NCBI GenBank assembly: GCA_021292165.1
Contig: CM037879.1
Coordinates: 20,793,525 to 20,857,524, forward strand
Length of the DNA: 64,000 nt
Direction of reading: 5' to 3'
DNA from: Shinisaurus crocodilurus
Lineage: Eukaryota; Chordata; Lepidosauria; Squamata; Shinisauridae
Part shown: positions 63,705 to 64,000 of the stretch, one piece after another
How the letters are laid out: each line of letters starts with the position of its first letter
How positions within the stretch are numbered: position 1 is the stretch's first letter
The notes under the pieces: model-generated
What the model was told of the DNA's origin: nothing
Databases searched by the model: none
What the model saw: only the letters and a program-made list of their open reading frames with translations
Translations under genes and position numbers: made by a program

Positions 63705-63813
63705 CTGAGGACAGTGGGATAGAGTTCTGAGGAGTACAGGAAGACCATGGTGAAAGCCGCTTCAGAGAATCCTTTGCCCGTGATGGCAACCACCGAGCGC
63801 AGCGTCCCCAGTG
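63705..63813 (-). CDS. SLC22A7: SLC22A7-like organic anion transporter, antepenultimate coding exon
   Basis: Bounded by the acceptor 'cctgtttctcctcccag' and the donor CTCAG/GTAAGA; 109 bp, entering in phase 1 and leaving in phase 2. It encodes 'TLRSVVAITGKGFSEAAFTM' followed by VFLY and the signature SELYPTVLR, that is, membrane segment 10 and the conserved loop before TM11. The SE-AAFT...SELYPTVLRQ pattern resembles SLC22A7 more than SLC22A6, A8 or A13 as I know them. It joins in frame to 61756-61962. Upstream exons (roughly the first three quarters of a protein of about 550 residues) lie beyond 64000, so the gene is partial in this window. Confidence 0.88.
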
Positions 63814-64000
63814 CTGGGAGGAGAAACAGGGCACACCCGGGGGTGAAAGGGGCCACAGTCTTTCCCAACCTTGGTTCCCCCAGATGTTGTTGGACTACAA
63901 CTCCCATTGTCCCCAGCCAGCTGTGCTCAAGGGAAAGCATCTGGTTTCCAGTCCACACCAGTCCCTAGACAGAAGCAGGGTGCCATACGAGCATCTGTGC

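Noticed and set aside
1..64000. CRISPR array, tRNA or rRNA genes, operons
   Set aside because: Repeats are transposon-derived or microsatellites without regular unique spacers; the tRNA-like segments are SINE heads with long bodies and A/T tails.

Overview
The window reads as nuclear DNA of a squamate reptile (lizard-type genome). The evidence is about ten copies of a Pol III-promoted tRNA-derived SINE of the kind common in squamates, CR1 and L2 LINE 3' ends, many short DNA transposons (hAT, PIF/Harbinger-like, Tc1/mariner-like), long dinucleotide microsatellites, and vertebrate splice and polyadenylation signals. Species and assembly were not given, so the lineage is inferred from repeat content.

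Coding content is very sparse. Two sets of exons can be supported. (1) On the minus strand at the right edge lie the last three coding exons of an SLC22-family organic anion transporter, closest in my reading to SLC22A7 (OAT2): 63705-63813, 61756-61962 and 60919-60994, with an AATAAA signal at 60806-60811. The rest of the gene lies beyond position 64000. (2) On the plus strand, a Kozak-perfect signal-peptide exon (36004-36082, strong GTAAGG donor) and a cysteine-rich terminal exon (50916-51019, strong acceptor, stop fused to AATAAA) are phase-compatible. Together they would encode a 60-residue secreted peptide that I do not recognise.

The most striking feature is that the signal-peptide exon lies inside a hAT transposon. 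The element runs from 35400 to 38629, has matching 16-bp terminal inverted repeats (15/16) and a perfect 8-bp target-site duplication (agaatatg). Its right half carries a frameshifted ZMYM1-like hAT transposase, but the N-terminal transposase region is absent. In its place, between roughly 35.5 and 36.5 kb, is unrelated DNA containing the exon. This looks like host-sequence capture or filler replacement inside a hAT element, possibly supplying a first exon to a downstream cysteine-rich exon.

The remainder is repeat-dense intergenic or intronic DNA. From left to right: a truncated hAT element rich in ACTCGAGTC words, an LTR-like repeat, L2 and LINE tails (0-9 kb); LTR-like and MITE-rich DNA (9-19 kb); SINEs, L2 tails and a (GAT)n tract (20-23 kb); CR1, MITEs and a second LTR-like copy (23-28 kb); SINEs, nested MITEs and a CR1 ORF2 fragment (28-33 kb); the hAT element (35-38.6 kb); CR1 fragments and a doubly nested hAT (38.8-43.8 kb); single-copy AT-rich stretches, SINEs, a mariner MITE, a rearranged Harbinger MITE and a 188-codon L2 RT fragment (44-49 kb); exon 2, a solo LTR and a GC-rich hAT (50-54 kb); a SINE-split Harbinger-like element, CR1 and microsatellites (55-60 kb); and the SLC22 exons (60.8-64 kb). 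No tRNA, rRNA, CRISPR or bacterial-type features are present.
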